A DNA stretch of 64,000 nt from Rosellinia necatrix (GCA_021209875.1 JAGYVD010000005.1:3386001-3450000), one strand, 5' to 3'. Counted from the stretch's first letter, positions 24,463 to 37,550 are shown. Notes: generated from the letters alone by a model not told the origin. A program made the numbers and translations.

Positions 24463-24693
24463 TCACCCGCCGTGGTTAATTGAAGAGGGCTCCGGCTCCT
24501 CTCCTTCCACGGCCGTAAACGTGAAGGTGAGTGTGGTCCCTACTCCGTCACCACCCCGTGTAATATCTTCAATCAGCGCCACCTCGCGACTTGACGGATC
24601 TCCGCCCAGAGACTTATTGTTGAGCTTCAGGCCACTGGTGCCCGGACGAATAGGGCGCATTCTTATCACAGTCCCGTCTGGAAGCAATGCCAT
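24463..24693 (-). CDS. Possible small protein, 76 residues
   Basis: A short open frame starting MALLPDGTVIRMRP, with mixed composition that reads more like protein than its surroundings (LKLNNKSLGG, REVALIEDI, TLTFTFTAVEG). No family is recognised. It is convergent with DBP6, about 240 bp away. It could be an exon of a larger unrecognised gene or chance. Confidence 0.3.
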   Translation of the reverse strand: MALLPDGTVIRMRPIRPGTSGLKLNNKSLGGDPSSREVALIEDITRGGDGVGTTLTFTFTAVEGEEPEPSSINHGG

Positions 24694-25942
24694 TGGGTAT
24701 TAAGGCTTATTTAATCCTGAATATTCCTGGATAATCCTGGATGAACCTGGAGAGGTCTGGGGGATCTTGGGTAACAGGCAGTTCCACGATTGCTTGAGGC
24801 AGTGAAGAATGAAGAACGTGTAGAATGGCTGCGAAAAGCCAACTTGCTCATAAGTGAGAGCTGGCTGCTGTACCTGCTAGGTGTATACCTGATACCTGGC
24901 TGCCCAGAGTACCTACCCAGCACCGCCTTGAGTATTATATGTCTGATCTTTCAAGGGAGCATAGAATATCTCTATCAATTGGATTCATGGCCTACCTCTA
25001 CAAGCTACCTACCTACCTACATTGGTATCGTATATATCTATACCTCGACTTCATATAACTAACGCAAGTGAGTTAAGTACCTATCAGGGTGGTGATTGCA
25101 GCTATCGAGTCTTACGCTTGGCGGTCCCGATGTGCTGTCAACCCTATGCCGGGTCCACTTGTGTTGAGCTGATCACCCGCTAACCCTCATCAGGTAAGCC
25201 AAGCGGCGTCAGGACTGATCATATGTCATTGTTTCCGCCGCTTGGCGAGAAATTCTCTGGTTGGCAGAGGTGATTGATTCTTTTGGCGCCCATTTCCAGC
25301 GCACCCGCGACGTGAGGCAGCCCGATGTGCCTGCTCCCGTCTGCCACAGCCCATCCGGGATATAGATATATCTGTAGCAGGCTGCCACGATAGTTTATTC
25401 TACATCGCCTTCCCGGACACGCACTCGTCACCTCTGCTGCTTCTAGGCTGCTCCTAGGCTGCTTTGGGGGCTTCGTTGCGGCTGCGCCGCCGACCCTGGC
25501 AACCTCGGCCGAGCCCTCAGCCCACACAGCCAGGCCCAGCCAGGCCCAGCAAGCCCAGCGAGCCGTGTCGGTTGTTCGTTAGATTACCTCATCCTCCTCC
25601 TCCTCCTCCTCCTCCTCCTCAGGCGCTCATCCATCTCCATCCGCACGCTCCGGGCGGTAGAGACAGCCCGAGAACAGCCCGACACCAGCCCGACACCAGC
25701 CCGACACCAGCACAATGCAGCGGAGCCCATCTCTGCTGCACCGCGCTCGTCTTTCAATCTGGATCCGATCGCTCCCGTCGCTGCCCTCCTCGTCAACCCT
25801 TTCCCAACCGCCGAATGTCAGTCGAGGGGGGGATAGCCACCTCGCTCTCTGCTCTGACTACTGGCCCTCGCGATTCTCCCACCTACGACGTGTATTCGCC
25901 GGCACCGTCCCAACCCCCGTCCTCCCGCCGTATCCGTTCCCT
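24694..25942. other. Intergenic region with short tandem repeats
   Basis: Presumed promoter and leader of the DGK1 gene. Simple repeats include CCTA units near 25005-25020, a CTC run at 25592-25620, and a 10-bp repeat (GACACCAGCC) at about 25680-25710. No gene is seen. Confidence 0.55.
25592..25620. repeat. CCT trinucleotide microsatellite
   Basis: About nine to ten uninterrupted CCT/TCC units in the leader region of the DGK1 gene. Confidence 0.9.
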
Positions 25943-27146
25943 ATGTCTTCTCGTGCTATGCGGAGTGTTCCCGCCACCCCCCGCGTCACCTCCCCGAGCC
26001 CAACGCCCCCCGACCGTAGCGACCTCGCTCGAGACGGCCGTGGCTACTCCGGCCCCGTTACGCGATCCGCCGCGAGGCGCCGCCAGACCGGCAGCGTCAC
26101 GCCGCAGCCTCCCATCCACGAGCTCCTTGATGAGGAGTCGGATCTGGAGCTGAGGAGAGCCAGGACCCGATCGCGGAGTCCAATCGACACGCGCAAGATA
26201 AGAAGCCTTACCAAGATCAGTCCCGATGCTGAACCAAGCCCGAACTCGGTGGACGGCGCTGAAGATTCCGCTAAGACCGCCACAGCGCCGTCCAATGGCT
26301 TTCTCGCTCCCCCCGTCTCTCGCGGCTAACTCGGCCACTGGATGGAACTGGCGCGACTTCAGCCGTAGCCCCAGTCCTTTCGGCCCTATTCCGATCCATC
26401 GCCATTTCCAAACCCTGATCCACAAACACGAAGTGCCTAGAAAAGCTCTGCACGTTTCAATAGGATTCTTCGTGTATTGGCTTTACGTCACGGGCACGCA
26501 GACCTCCGCGGTGCCTCCTTACCTTATGGCGGGTCTCATACCTATCGCGACTGTTGACTTTTTGCGTCACCAATATCCCTCGTTAAATCGCATCTACGTG
26601 AAGTACCTTGGCGCCTTGATGCGCGAGACGGAATATGCGGGCTGGAATGGGGTTATTTTTTACCTCCTGGGGGCTTGGATCGCCCTACGCTTCTTCCCCA
26701 AGGACGTTTCGGTCGTCGCGGTCATGTTATTGAGCTGGTGCGACACAGCTGCTAGCACATTCGGCCGGCTCTATGGGCGATATACCTTCAGGATCCGCCG
26801 CGGCAAGTCTTTCGCAGGATCTCTTGCCGCCTTCCTCGTGGGTGTTGCGACGGCCGGCTGGTTTTGGGGCATCCTAGCGCCTAAGACGGGCCCATTCCCT
26901 GGGGACGACCAACATCCCTTTATGTTCCAAGGCGTACTACGATTGCCTGTGTTTGTGGCAAAGATGCTCGGGTTTGACGAACCCGCGACTCTGGGAGGAC
27001 CTGCGGCACTTGGCATTATGAGTTTATGGTCCGGGCTGGTCGCAGCCGGAAGCGAAGTGGTTGATGTGTTTGGGTGGGATGATAACTTGACGATACCGGT
27101 ACTCAGTGCCTTGGGCATTTGGGGATTCTTGAAACTTTTCGGCTAG
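25943..27146 (+). CDS. dgk1: CTP-dependent diacylglycerol kinase, Dgk1-type (frame broken by one base)
   Basis: Phosphorylates diacylglycerol with CTP to make phosphatidate in the ER/nuclear membrane. The N-terminal 120 residues are basic and Ser/Pro-rich (GPVTRSAARRR). The family core starts at HKHEVPRKALHVSIGF and continues with LGALMRETEYAGWNGV, LLSWCDTAASTFGRLYGRYT and RRGKSFAGSLAAF, with several membrane helices. The product is about 400 residues. The ORF is 1204 nt, one base too long: the first part ends at a TAA near 26327, while the second part is in another frame. Removing one C from the C6 run at 26309-26314 joins them as SNGFLAPPSLAANSATGWNW. No splice site can do this, because a GT-AG reading here meets a stop. 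The start at 25943 (MSSRAMRS) is preferred to the upstream in-frame ATG at 25715, whose extension is not protein-like. Confidence 0.88.
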
Positions 27147-30100
27147 AGGGCATAAACCGACTAGAATGCGGCTTTTTCTCTCGAAACATTGGGTCACTGG
27201 GCGATTGAGCTGCCAACCGGCATCCTAGGACAAAACAGGGTTTTGGGTGCATCCTTGATAGATGGCTCATGCATTTTAGACACGGCTACCGAAACGGACA
27301 CACTCAACTCATCACATGACTGACAAATCACACGTGCTACTACAGGTTCTGTTCATGATATTGATCGTTCTTGGAGAAGCATAACAAAACCTCCACCCCG
27401 CGCAACGCAACCAATCCACTCAAAAGTGCCGAGGCCACCGTCCCGCAGCAAGATGATACGCGCGGTTTCATGGCATGCCGTTGCATGTTGCTGGTTTGCC
27501 ACAAGCGTGGCTGGGTGGTCTTAATGTAAATGGATAAATCTAGTCGCATGTTTGAAAACCTGGGGGCGTCCCCAGCTTGTCTTGTAGTCGCAAATTTCCA
27601 CGGCATGAGGCATACGCAGCCTGTCGCTCTTGTTTAACTTGGCCAAGCACCACGCCGGAACGAACTGCCACTTTCTATAAGTGGGAAAGCCGGGAATGCA
27701 CCTGCCTGCATACATCCCGGAGAACGAGACGCTGCGAGCGTCGGCTACTGGTTTTAATATGCCAAGTCCACCACGATCCACACCGGGTTCCGTCTGGGTA
27801 GGCCCGGGTGTGTTTATTGTCCTTTAGGAAGATGCTCCATCGCTGAACCCAGTGCATGGCACACGGGACAGTTTTGGTCTTGCGAGTTGCCCGTCACCCT
27901 CACCGGTTGGCGCGTATAGTCGCGCCGCTACTCTGCCTACCGAGTTTTCCTGGTCATTACCTAAACCCGAATCTAATCTGCCTTGATATCAGGTTGCAAA
28001 ATCCATCACGGGTCGACCAGCACCCTTCTACTCTACCTTGCGCGCGCCGTTGCTCCCGGTACACCCGATTTTTTCTAGGGTAAGAGGTTACTGGATTAGG
28101 CATCTACCAATTCGAGGCCCCGGGACATATCAGATGAAGTTTCGTCCTTGCCCCTGGAACCCAGTCCCGTAACTTTTTTATATAACGTGACCACAGCTTT
28201 TGAAGAGTTAGAAAGTTGCCGCTAGAGGACACCGTCGGTACATAGGCATGCGCCTACTGCAAACCACCCCATAGCTTACTATAGTCACCCTATCGACTCG
28301 ACCCGATTTGCTGGGTTGTTTGATGCTACTCTCATCCTCGCTGCCGGACTGCAAGTCATCGCTCCCCACTATATTGTTCCCAGTGCCTTTTGCGACATGT
28401 TGCGGATGATCTCAAAGTATTAAAATCTGGCTTATGCATAGTTCTCTTTTCGGTGTGGCCAGGCTATCTGTTTTGCCAGAGTCATTACTCGCACGCCCAG
28501 ACGCCTCTCTGCTCTCTACCCCCATTCCCAACTCCCGGGGTTTGAGGGAACGATAATTGTCAGCAACCTAAGAAAAGCGCGCCGGTTATGATGGCCGTAC
28601 CCACCCTCAACCACCGACATATAAAATGTGTGTGCAAAAAACGGCCGCAACGAACTAGCGGTCGAGCGAGGCGTCAAGTGGTACACAGTCCATGGAGACC
28701 CCCGTCAACCAATAATTGCCGTTTTTCATTTATACCTAAGCCGACGCGTGTGCTCGCCCGGAATGACTTGCTCGATGCGTATTTACCGTTCTGTGATGTC
28801 TGCGCCACAGAAACGGCATTCACTTCGGTTTTGGCACCGTGCCACGTCAATATTTTGACACCGACCCGTTTTACTGACCTTGCGAGTATCCGGGCCAGAT
28901 GCCCGACCTGCAGTTCTCCTTGCCTGTATCCCAATACGGACTAGACGGGAGACGATCGAGGTTGGCAGCCAATCAGTTCTGTGCCATCCAAAATAAAAGG
29001 GCGTCGAATAAACATAAACACGTCAAAAATGCCGTAGCCAACGCATCTGTTATCTAATTGCCCGTGGTGCCGATGCAACTCTAACACGCCCACACTACAC
29101 TGTCTTAGCAGACTTGCGAGGCGTCCATATACCGAGAAAACCCCCGTTCACTATGTTATGTACACAAACCCCAAATCCCGGCGTGGTCAGATCCCAGGTT
29201 CTTGGCGATAGCACCACCCGGCGCGACAGGTTCGCGTACCGTGGCAAACAGAGGATCTCGAATCTCTACCTCCTTCAGACGAACGCCGTGCAAGCCGTGC
29301 GAGATTCCGCCGAGGACACTCGGCGGTGGGGCGGACGGCTTACCCTGAAGCCGCGATGACAAGAAGACGAGGGGGCTGCGCTGGGCAGAAGTAGGTACCT
29401 AGCCCGGGTGGAAAGTACCGGATTGGGCGGGGATCAAATGGAAGGGCCAGCTAATAAGTTTCTGCCTTTGTTCTTTTCAGGTTCGCACCTAGTGTATCCA
29501 GCTGATGCAGGTTTCCTCGGGTGGAATTCCCTAAATTCATCGGCTTCCTGGATTATGGACCAATCAGGAAATTGGTCGAATATGGTATGCCTAGAATTCC
29601 CACGGTCTCTTATTGATTGATCCCTGCTGTTTTTCGAGGGATGTATCTAGGAGTCTTCCTGCTGGACGGCAAGGAAGGATTGTCTCTCCTTTTTATCTCG
29701 AGGACGCCGGTCCGGAGAGTCAACGAGGAATTCGTGCAGAAAGGGCAATTCGGGATGGCTGATAAATCTCGTTGGCTGGTTCTGGGCCTGACAACACATC
29801 ATGACACCAAAAATGCCTAACGTCCTGCACCTCTGCCTAACCTGACCAGTAGCCGACAGCTCTGGCAATTTCGACATCCATTCTGACGTCGAATGGCTTT
29901 AATTGCCTCCCTCTTTCGTCCTTCCCTCACTCCCGTCCCCGGCACTGCTCTAACGGGTCCTCGGCCTATTTTATACCAACGACACGGAAAACATTTGATC
30001 CTCCCACGCCCCCCCACCATCCCTCCCCCCCCAATCCTCTCCTCTAGAGTGGCGGTATACCAAATCTACCGCCGCTTTTGCACTCCGTCCCTGGGGCTGC

Positions 30101-32547
30101 TTCCTTAGCGTCATCGCGCTTGTTACGCACCGTTATATCCTATCGCTTGGATAAGACATGTGGATAGATCACCACGAAGCGGTGGGGGGTTGGCACGGTC
30201 GATGTTCGTCTACCCACGTCCTCCCCCCCATCACTCGCACACCCTTAAACGCAGCACCTAGTAGGTACTGATTCCTGCGGCGACTCCCGACATCACCTAT
30301 GTAGTCCCACCATCAAGTTAACCCCGGTGCTACGTGGTGATCCGACACGAGTCACTACGATCCATCCAGTACATACCCCCTTGTATGGAAGAACGTTGTG
30401 TGTCATTGTTGCCTACCTGTACCCTTTCCGTTTTCCGGGATCGTCTAGGCCTTCCGTGACCGAAACGAACTTCCTATATTTGCCAAAGTGTTTATCTATC
30501 CTCCTGCATATGTCTAATTCGCCGACTGTCCCGCCAGATGCCCACCATAGACTCCTACTAGTTCAACAAGCCCCATGCCTTGGCCTATAGGCCGCCTTCG
30601 GGATCCAGTTTCCCTATCTAACACATACACATACACACACCGATCATCGTCTCACGATCCTTGAGTACTAATGCAGGCTTCCTTCAAATATACCTACATT
30701 ACTACTATCTGTACACCCCCTTCCCCTCACATACAGGAGAATCTTACCTATATGCCGTGCCTGCTAGGCATTCAAGGCAGACATGATGTCCGCTCGTCGA
30801 TCTGGATTTTCTTGGGGACGACCTATCCAATGGAACAATCTCGCCACGGCGCGCAGGGATCCGAATTACACAAGTCCGTCTTCATGCCCAGTAGCAAACG
30901 GATATGGAATATGGCTAGCAAGGGTAAGTGGTATATGTCGATGGCCTCGGCTACGGCACTAGCGCCGCCGCCACGGCAGCAGCGCGGTTTTTTACTTCCT
31001 TTTCTCTCTCTCTTCAAGTAGCGTTACAGACAGGCAACGTTCAATGAGGTCTTGTATACCCACGTGCCTACCCCACAGGCTAGATACTAGTAGGTGACAT
31101 CGGCTTGATGAAACGAGAGGAGGGACATGTCGTTGGTAGATAACCCACTTACCCACCGAACATATCCTATATTCCCCGGCGCGGAAAGCCATGTACACAT
31201 ATGTATTGCCTCTTCTATCCGCAAACGAACAAGCCTTCGTTGCCAAGGAGAAGCGACGTATGGGACCTCAAGCCAGGGACTCTCCTAGGTTTGACATGGT
31301 TTATCCATCACGTACCGAACAGTAGCTGTTCGTGGGTTCGCTAGCCAGCCCGGTAAACCACCCCCATGTCCTATCATGTCGTTTTCGTTTGTCGCTTCTT
31401 TGATATCTGTCCAGCTGTCCCCCCGGTCGTCGTCCGCCCTCTTTTCCTGTCCTCGGCCCTTAGCTTAGGATCCGGATATGCGGTACCAGGACCTCGCTTC
31501 TGCGCCCGCAATATCCGCGCCCGCATGAAATCGTTCCCTCCCGTTTGCGCGCGCCGGCCGCCTTGTACTTCCCCATGATCTGTATGCAAGGCAGGCATGC
31601 CTGTATGTACGTACGTACGTATGTATGTAGCCCCGTTAGGTTACCTCTTTCCTCGAACTTTTTCCCAGCGTATCTTGTACCGTTAGACTAGATGTGTGTT
31701 CACACGTGCCCGCCGTGTGTTATGTATGTGTACCTATCAATCAAATCCAGTCATCATCATAGCCTCTCATTATTTTTTTTTTCTCTTTCCGGCCCCCTCC
31801 CCCCCCTTCCCCCGGTTCCAATCCAACCCAACCCCGGCTCTACCTACCTATCTATTATCTAGTTCTCACCACGCGTACTACTACACTTGTTTTCTTCTTC
31901 TTCTTGTTGTTGTACCCTAGCTCGGGGAACAGGGTATAGAGAGACGTGAGCAAGATTAGAAAGCAAGAAAAAAAAAAAAACACAACAACCAACCCGAGCA
32001 GGGGTTGTCTCTCTACACAGAAGTGTTAAGGTACCTAAAACTTGCTCTGCCAATCCGTCTATGTCCATCTACCTAACATAGGTACGTTGTCTCAGTCGTC
32101 CGCTCTCCCCTCTAGCTCTTGTTACATCCCACTCCCCCCCCCCCTTCAATACCAATCCCCATGTCGTTCCTTAGATCGGACGAATTGGACGATGGAATTT
32201 CTCCTTCCCTCTCACTGTATTTTTTTTTTTTTCCCCAGCAAGGTATTCGGTCATTGTTCCCTTTCGCCCCCCTCTCCCTCCCCTTCCTTCCTCCCCTAAC
32301 GGGGAGAAGAGGAAGCCAGTCGTGGCCGACCGGCCGTGACCATATGGCGAGGAAGAGATGGAAGAGAAAGAAAAAAAAAAAGTATAAAAGGATGAGCTCT
32401 CGACCGGTTGGAATGATTTCTTTCTTCTTCCTTCTTCATCACTTTCCTCTTCACTCCAGCAAAGCACAAAGCAATCAACCCTTGATTCTCCTTCTCGGAA
32501 TCATCATCGTGAAGAGACATAGTTCAGTTGCAGACCAACGCCCCAAG

Positions 32548-32582
<35 letters not shown>

Positions 32583-32740
32583 CGAGAGGCTTCCGGGTCT
32601 TACATCATTATACTTTGATATTACCTTCCTGTCTAGTCCCTGTCTACTTCACAGCACTAGCATCTCCCAATCCACGCCCGTCCAAACTCTGATCCACCCC
32701 CCGCCTATCTACACCGGTACGAACACCACCTACACACGCA
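27147..32740. other. 5.6-kb gene-free stretch upstream of the KxDL gene
   Basis: No supported gene in either strand. Composition turns pyrimidine-rich toward the right: long C/T tracts and T-runs lie at about 31770-31820 and 32120-32300, and a CA repeat follows at 32561. Scattered short open frames have no family-like content. Confidence 0.5.
32561..32583. repeat. CA dinucleotide microsatellite
   Basis: About eleven uninterrupted CA units, preceded by imperfect ATAC units, in the leader of the KxDL gene. Confidence 0.95.
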
Positions 32741-33518
32741 ATGGCCGCCTACTCGTCACAGTACTACTCCAGTGGAGTGCCGATCCCTTCCAAGGATGCG
32801 GATACCTCTTACACGTACCCCTACGGATACAACAACCCATCCTACAGCGTCTCGCCACCGGAGACTACAGACCCATCTGTTCTCTCGTCTGGTGGCGGAA
32901 CCTACTCGTATGGCGGCAGCAGCAACGCAGCGGCTATCCCTTCGGGCGCCCCGGCCGTTGGTGCTGTCGGCGACTACTACTACGGCGGCGGCGGCGAAAG
33001 CACCGTGTCCGCCAGTGGGGTTGACTTCAACGAATACATGCAAGAGCGGTTTGCCGATGCCTTCGATCCTCTACCACTAGACCGAAGCCTCGTTACGCAG
33101 GCACAGACGTAAGTCTTCCCCCCCCCTTCCCCAGTTGTCGGGGTTTCCCGGCGCCATACAAAAACCAAGGGGGGAAAACGACTAACGCGAATCCGTAGCT
33201 CCGGAACCCTCAATGCCAAGCATCGCGAACTCCTAGAGCTACAGGCGAAGGCGCAGGCGCGTCTGGCCAAGTCGCGCGCCCGCTTCGCCGACGGTGTGCG
33301 CGACGCCCAGGAGGTGCGGGCGAACCTTGAGTGGACGTCCAAGAAAGTATCGTAAGTTTTTTTTTTTAGGCCTATCCTACTCCCATAACTCCGGGAGAGA
33401 GATAAGGACGAAATTTGACTAACCTCCTGAAAACAGATCGATGAAGAAGAAGGCTGAGAAGAAGCACTCGAAGGAGTATCAGAAGGCGCGGGAGCGATAT
33501 CCGTCCCCCGACTACTAA
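32741..33518 (+). CDS. KxDL-domain protein (BLOC-1-related, KXD1-like)
   Basis: Three exons, 32741-33108, 33199-33351 and 33437-33518, give 200 residues in phase; both donors are GTAAGT. The N-terminal 90 residues are Tyr/Ser/Gly-rich and disordered. The conserved helical domain follows: FNEYMQERFADAFDPLPLDR, then SLVTQAQTSGTLNAKHRELL, ARFADGVRDAQEV and LEWTSKKVSSMKKKAEKK, ending YPSPDY. This matches the fungal KxDL family, whose animal and yeast members are subunits of BLOC-1/BORC-type complexes in endosome and lysosome traffic. The role here is inferred from the family. The C/T-rich leader is consistent with a strongly expressed fungal promoter. Confidence 0.87.
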
Positions 33519-35094
33519 TTCTTCATCTGCGTAAGCCGCACACGTAGAGGATTTCAGCCGCATTACGCAGTAACGGCGGAGCCTCGGAAAAATGGGGAAG
33601 ATGTGCGAAAAAAAACCAAAACATTCTACTTTTCTACCCTTGTCGTTTTCATCACAATCGGATTTTTAATTTCCTAGCGGCGTTCGGGGAGAGGGAAAAC
33701 GGATGGGTTCTAATGCAAAACGATGGCGGGCGAACTATGCACGATCTCGATATGCGAGATCTGCCGCTTGCGCCATCGTACGGCTTTCTACCACGTGGGT
33801 GGCATGTTTTGAATGCACACACCCCTCCTTCGCAAGAACTGTGTTCCTAGCTTTCTGCCATTTTTGGATTCCCCACACACTTCCCGCCACGTTTGGGTGG
33901 GTGGAGGAAACGTGCCATGGGTGAGCGGGTAAGAGGTGGTTGATGTTTACATGCAGCGCGGCAAATAGACGCCCATCTGCATCGCTGCTTTACGCCGCGG
34001 CAATGGCGTGGTACCTGGGCCGGGCGTGTGGGTAGCAACAGTAACAGGGGACGGAGGTACTGCTTGTTCCTGCATTTGGCTCGGTCTCCCCACGCAGACA
34101 ACAGTCAGACACGTGCTGATGTACATCGATCGGGCTTGGGGGGGGGCTAATGAGGACAGGGAGGGATAGCTTGGGGAACGTTATGACTTATGATTGGACA
34201 ATGTCGGATGATTCCGGGGGCTACACGGGCTAAATGTACATGATCTGAGTATCTGGCAGGGACGGAGGCACGTATGCGAGACATTATGATCTGCGTACCA
34301 CCGGCGCGGTCCGCAGGGCTGGCAGATCTCTCTCCGGGTAACCGAAGCCCGACTGAGACCTGACGACCACGCGGTTGCGGTCCCGACAGTAGGATGGGGT
34401 GGAATGCGTTTGTCATAGGGACACACTCGGGGCGGACGACGGATAAGGTACCTATCTTGTAGATAGGTCACGCCTACATACTCGGTGAGAGGACCACACA
34501 CCTTTCCTCTTCAGGGAATATGGGCTTCCCTGTCGGTCTGTATGGGGCACCGCAACGTAGGCCATAATAGTCATGGGTGGCCGGAGGGTTTCCTTAGGAT
34601 GGTCGTGATTGGTAGAGACGGCGTCGGTCCTGGCGGTAGTAATACACTGATTCCTCTTTTGGCCGCGGTCCCAACGTAGCTGCGATGTACCCGGGCTGTA
34701 GATGCTTTCAATGTACATGTACTTTCTATACGCTCCCCAGTCCTTAGCGAGGGTAGGGGTGCATGTAGGGGTTGTCTTATCCATGCATCAGGGCTAGAGG
34801 TCGTCCAACCGTAGGCGGAGTGGTGCGCCATCGTATGTGTTGAAGGTGGTCACGTGATCCCATGATGCTCCAAGAAGTAACCTCCTGTCTACCGGTCGTG
34901 TCGAATGGTAATCGAGTACGTGTATTCGGTTGCGACGCTTGTGGGGCGGATGGGGATTGGTAAGGAGGCTGTCCTCTGCCCATAGATTCATTCAACACCT
35001 CAGTGTGGGTTGCCCGGGTTGGGAGTTTGGGTGGGGGGTTTGGAAATAAAACCAAAAGCAATAACCAAGATTTAACCAGCCAGCTCGTGGAGTC
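33519..35094. other. Intergenic, no gene seen
   Basis: Lies between the 3' ends of the KxDL gene (+) and the acidic protein gene (-). A G-run lies at about 34138-34146. Nothing codes convincingly. Confidence 0.5.
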
Positions 35095-35769
35095 TCAGGC
35101 CTGCCCTGCAGCCTTCGCCTCTTCCCACGATATCCAGGCCCCACGAGGTTCCAAGCCATTGGCCTTTTCCAGTTTGTCCCAGGGGTTGACGATGAAGCGG
35201 GGATCGTAATAATCCTCCCACCACATGTCTCCCGATCGGCTATCCCGGCCGAAAGCACGCTGGTGCCCTCCGCGATCACCTCGGCTTGAATGCCCGCCAT
35301 CGAACACTGACGATGAAGATGGCTGTGGCAAAGGATATTTCTCCCCCGGACCACCAACTATGGCATCAATCTTAGACTGAAGATCGTCAGTGGGGTCGAC
35401 ACCGAGGGGCGCTGATGGACGCGAGGTGTCAAGGTATTGGGGCTCGGGGTCATCATCGTCGTTATCCTCTCGCATGGTCTGCTCGGCCGTTTGGGCACCC
35501 GGGGGAAGGTGTTCCTCATCTTCGTCATCGTCGAGGTTAATCTCATCCTTATTCTGGTTCCTGGTGCCTAAAGGGACCATGTTGGAGCCAGTCGGGGCTA
35601 TGTTGCCATCGTCATGCCGATGGAGGGGGAGAGTTGAGGTGGAGTTTGAGGCGACAAAAGCGTCGGTGTTGGGGTTGAATTTGCGGCGCTTGTTGGGCTT
35701 CTGAGCACCGAAGCTGGAAAATCCCATCGCCGCGGCCATGGCGGCGGCACTGTCTTCGGTCTCGTCCAT
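35095..35769 (-). CDS. Conserved acidic protein of unknown function
   Basis: Intronless, 224 residues. It starts MDETEDSAAAMAAAMGFSSFG, then a basic patch (KPNKRRKF), an acidic stretch (NLDDDEDEEHLPPG, REDNDDDDPEP), and a C-terminal aromatic block (DMWWEDYYDPRFIVNPWDKL, ending WISWEEAKAAG) that looks like the conserved part. The basic patch could be a nuclear signal. The N-terminus resembles conserved ascomycete proteins that lack an assigned function, and I cannot name a family. It is divergent from the Trp-rich gene at 36849. Confidence 0.72.
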   Translation of the reverse strand: MDETEDSAAAMAAAMGFSSFGAQKPNKRRKFNPNTDAFVASNSTSTLPLHRHDDGNIAPTGSNMVPLGTRNQNKDEINLDDDEDEEHLPPGAQTAEQTMREDNDDDDPEPQYLDTSRPSAPLGVDPTDDLQSKIDAIVGGPGEKYPLPQPSSSSVFDGGHSSRGDRGGHQRAFGRDSRSGDMWWEDYYDPRFIVNPWDKLEKANGLEPRGAWISWEEAKAAGQA

Positions 35770-36848
35770 TTCCGAAGCAAACGTATGAGGGCCTGTGGGC
35801 TGCCCGGGCTGGGACAGCGAAGTGCTATATGCGGACGAAGAACGATGCTTCGCAATGGTGCCCGTGGGATTGGTTCAGGTAGGGACCGGATGGGACGCTG
35901 GTGACAGCCGGAGTAACCCAAGCCCTCTTATGGCGGCGTGGGATGCAGCTCTTCAAGTAGGCAGCAGCTAGTCGGAAGATCAGCTGGCGGCGGGCCAAGG
36001 CCACAATCCGGATAGCAAAGGTTACGTTGTAAAGTGGTGTCTTGGAGAGAGGAGGGGCGACAACGAGGAAGGCAACCGAAGCACTGTCGCTCCCTCTAAA
36101 ACAGGGAGTCATGAGAGAACGTCTTCGGAACCCAGGGAAAATCTAATAGGGCGGAATAGGGTCCATCTCCACTATGTGCCACCCACGTAGCATAGGTTGC
36201 AGGGACAGGGGTGCCTGTTGTTTTGTGGGAAGATTTGTGGCCGCCGGGTACCTAACCCAGGAAATACTTAGCTCAGGTACCACCCACCTGGGCAGCTGTG
36301 ACTTTGGCGGTGTCTCGGGTCTATGGCTACTTCTGGGTCTTCAAGATGCTTCTTCTCCTAGGTAGGCTAATAAGAACAAGGCGTCATGGCATGATACCTG
36401 TCTACCATGTTAGATCCATTACTTTGTCTCGAAATATATGTTTTTTCCACATCAAATGGTTCCAAAGCCTTTGGGTAAAAATTTAATCGTAATAAAATAA
36501 ATATAACTAACCACTTAACTAAGTGCTTAGGGATATTTGTTGCGGGTGGTCCAATCAAACATCCTAATTAGGAACCCTGATGTGACATCATTGGCCCTGA
36601 GTGAGCAGTCCCTGTCAGAATACCCGGATGCTTCACCTTCCGACAAAGCTACCTACCTAAGGTTAGCTGGCTACCTCTGCCTACCTCCCAAGCATATATC
36701 TCGGCTGGGTTCATAAATGGGACTGGATTCTGTACCGGCCCCCCTCCCTCCCTCCTCTTCTCTACCTAAGCATTACGCGCTCCCCCTTTCTCATAAGCCT
36801 GTAAACAAAAGAAGAAATCACACCCTCCCGCCAGTCAAAGCCGTCACG
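35770..36848. promoter_or_regulatory. Divergent intergenic region
   Basis: About 1.1 kb between the acidic protein gene (-) and the lipocalin-like gene (+), so it should contain both promoters. It includes an AT-rich patch at 36480-36530 and CCTA-rich segments near 36650-36690. No factor site was assigned. Confidence 0.45.
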
Positions 36849-37294
36849 ATGACCGACGACACGACACCCACAACAGCCCCGGCTGCTACCGCAACAGCAG
36901 AAACGTCACCAGACGCCATCAACCTCCGCGCGCCCTCCAAATACGTCGCAGCAGGCCCATCCGGAACGTCGACGAGCTTCGTCGCCCCGTCGACCGAGTG
37001 GCTCAGCGGCACCTGGGCCGTGACGCACTCGACGCTCTCGATGTGGGGGTCGGCGCAGAACGTGCGGATCACGTACACGCCCCGCCAGCCAGCCACCGGC
37101 GCCGGCGCCGGGCCGGCGGTGAACGACAACCTCGTGGAGTACGAGAACAAGGGCGGCAGGGGCGGCGTCAGGCGCGTGCTGGGCGTCGAGAAGCCCGACC
37201 CGGCGGTCCCCGGCGCCTGGAACTGGCGCGGCAGGGGCCTGCTGATGATCGCGAGCAGCCACTGGGAGGTCCTCGGCTGGGGCGAGCGCCCCCT

Positions 37295-37332
<38 letters not shown>

Positions 37333-37550
37333 TCGAGCGCTGGGCCGTGACGTGGTTCGCGCCCACGCTCTTCACCGAGGAGGGGCTCGACCTCTACAGC
37401 GATCGCCGCGAGGGCCTGAGCAGGCGGACGGCCGACGACATCCTCGCCGCCCTGAGGCGCCTCGAGGCCGCCCCGAAGCTGGTGCAGCTCGTCGAGAAGA
37501 AGATGGCCGAGGTCGCCATCAGCCTGCCGTGGAAGGAGGGCTCCAAGTGA
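36849..37550 (+). CDS. Trp-rich lipocalin-like conserved fungal protein
   Basis: Intronless, 233 residues from the ATG at 36849 (MTDDTTPTT). An upstream in-frame ATG at 36717 would add 44 basic/Pro-rich residues that look like leader. A Thr/Ala-rich start is followed by a beta-rich core: FVAPSTEWLSGTWAVTHSTL, MWGSAQNVRITYTP, NDNLVEYENK, WNWRGRGLLMIASSHWEVLG, WAVTWFAPTLFTEEGLDLYS. The repeated G-x-W and strand pattern is lipocalin-like and is shared by other ascomycete proteins of unknown function. An in-frame Gly-Gly-Glu repeat (9-bp unit GGCGAGGGC at about 37302-37330) is probably an expanded loop. The family assignment is by pattern only. Confidence 0.72.

Noticed and set aside
28588..28944. 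Open frame of 118 codons in the 27-32 kb gap
   Set aside because: Cys and Arg content and lack of motifs look random; nothing joins to it by splicing.
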